This document shows, one piece after another, positions 7,538 to 8,386 of a stretch of DNA of 8,386 nt; position 1 is the first letter of the stretch, and every line of letters begins with the position of its first letter. The stretch is from Candidatus Kaiserbacteria bacterium (GTDB lineage: Bacteria > Patescibacteriota > Minisyncoccia > Phycocordibacterales > UBA2100): assembly GCA_003545515.1 (NCBI GenBank), contig DPYD01000016.1, positions 14,018 to 22,403 on the forward strand. The letters are read 5' to 3'. The notes beneath the pieces were generated by a model that did not search any database, was not told the origin of the DNA, and worked only from the letters and a program-made list of their open reading frames with translations. The position numbers and the translations under genes are program-made.

Positions 7538-8386
7538 TCAGATGATCGTTGGCCGCGGAATAGGCAAGATAAACTTCCCTCCTCCGCGCGTAAAGGCCGC
7601 CATATTATGCATAATTTCCTCAGCAAAGTTCCACGCGAGAATTAAAGCATAATCGGGCTTGTTCGACAAAATATGCTCATCGGCAAAAATGGGGAGGTGA
7701 ACCCCCGGCGTATAGCGGCCAACTTTAAGCGGATTACGTTCAGTCGCGTATTCGAGAAAAGCAGTGTCGAGCGCGCAGTAATTGAGGAGCGTATTTCCCT
7801 TGGCCGGTGCGGAAAGCGCGACTACCCTCTTACCCTTGCTTTTGCAATCGAGAATAAGCGCAAGAAGCGCGCGCCTTTGTCTTTCCACGTCGTGTGCGAA
7901 TTGTGAGAGCCGCTTCATATCGTAGAGGCCACGCGCTTCCTCTTCTTTGATTATCCGCTCGACGTTCGACTGCACGGCGTGAAGCCCCGAGAAACCGACG
8001 AAGTAGCGCAAACTTCCGCCGTGGATCGGCAACGCCTCCGCATCGAAAAGCTCGAGCCCCATCCGGGCAAAATATGCTCTCATGGGCCGCGCGGAAAGAT
8101 AGCTGACATGCTGGTGATAGATAGTGTCGTACTCGAGATTTTCTATCATCGTCTGTGCGTGCGGAGCTTCGATGACGATAACTCCGTCTTTAGCCAAGAG
8201 TTTTTTCATGCCATCGACCGCATCGTCCAGTTCATGCAGATGCGCAAAAACGTTTGTGCCGGTGATAAAAGACGCGGGACCGAAGCGCTTCTTGATCCGA
8301 GCGGCAACACGCGAAGAGAAGAAGTCGACGACCGTTTCGATGCCGCGTTCGACCGCTTGAGCGCCGACGGTTGTAGCAGGATCAAC
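7538..8386 (-). CDS. Sugar C-methyltransferase-like SAM enzyme, N-terminus cut by window edge
   Basis: The frame is open to the right edge and gives 282 residues of what should be a protein of about 400. Numbered from the edge, the first residues (VDPA, 1-4) correspond to the end of SAM motif II. The N-terminal zinc-binding domain and motif I must lie outside. Family marks follow: TNVFAHLHEL (44-53); DTIYHQHVSYLS (from about residue 87); IHGGSLRYFV (about 121-130); and, in the C-terminal domain, SAPAKGNTLLNYC. This order (methyltransferase core plus Methyltransf_14-type C-terminal domain) is that of the TylC3/NovU/EvaC sugar C-methyltransferases, which act on 4-keto-deoxysugar nucleotides. 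Some homologues in glycan clusters have other, untested substrates. An internal ATG at 8209 would remove conserved residues and is not the start. It leads into the cupin and glycosyltransferase genes of the same operon. Confidence 0.87.
   Translation of the reverse strand, partial: VDPATTVGAQAVERGIETVVDFFSSRVAARIKKRFGPASFITGTNVFAHLHELDDAVDGMKKLLAKDGVIVIEAPHAQTMIENLEYDTIYHQHVSYLSARPMRAYFARMGLELFDAEALPIHGGSLRYFVGFSGLHAVQSNVERIIKEEEARGLYDMKRLSQFAHDVERQRRALLALILDCKSKGKRVVALSAPAKGNTLLNYCALDTAFLEYATERNPLKVGRYTPGVHLPIFADEHILSNKPDYALILAWNFAEEIMHNMAAFTRGGGKFILPIPRPTII

Overview
The window is a cell-surface polysaccharide (nucleotide-sugar and glycan-decoration) region of a bacterium. It is mostly protein-coding, with very short intergenic gaps, and TGA is used as a stop. 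Few genes have a recognisable Shine-Dalgarno sequence. Small single-domain genes, weak ribosome binding sites, GtrA/FkbM/YdcF-like proteins and nucleotidyltransferase types common in Patescibacteria (CPR) genomes suggest a Parcubacteria-like source. That assignment is inference from gene style, not from a marker gene.

Layout. (1) Bases 1-1072: a perfect hairpin at the left edge, then a plus-strand YdcF/DUF218-like protein with a long N-terminal extension. (2) Bases 1061-3959: a minus-strand operon reading GDP-mannose pyrophosphorylase, an NAD-dependent SDR epimerase/dehydratase, a cupin matching the phosphomannose-isomerase part of ManC, and a GtrA-type membrane protein. Gaps are 16, 6 and 18 bp. 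The last gene overlaps the YdcF-like gene tail to tail by 12 bp. (3) Bases 3960-4411: a scar. A divergent promoter region precedes the first ~45 codons of gmd (GDP-mannose 4,6-dehydratase) on the plus strand. This is joined head-on, at about 4173-4178, to the first ~35 codons of a cytidylyltransferase-fold nucleotidyltransferase on the minus strand. Both genes have lost their 3' portions. (4) Bases 4412-5951: plus-strand HD-domain protein and FkbM-family methyltransferase. (5) Bases 5964-8386: a second minus-strand operon with a sugar C-methyltransferase-like protein (cut by the right edge), an RmlC-like cupin and a family-4-type glycosyltransferase, with gaps of 3 and 5 bp.

How they fit. The left operon can make GDP-mannose and an epimerised or dehydrated NDP-sugar, and move lipid-linked sugar through GtrA. 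The natural next step, Gmd, exists here only as a broken 5' remnant. The right operon looks like a module that modifies a deoxysugar (methylation, cupin step) and transfers it. FkbM would O-methylate a sugar. The most notable feature is the truncated head-on gene pair at 4045-4277. It is either a real deletion scar, with a possible 6-bp microhomology, or a metagenome assembly join. Base composition also changes, from AT-rich at the left end to GC-richer in the right operon, consistent with a mosaic locus.
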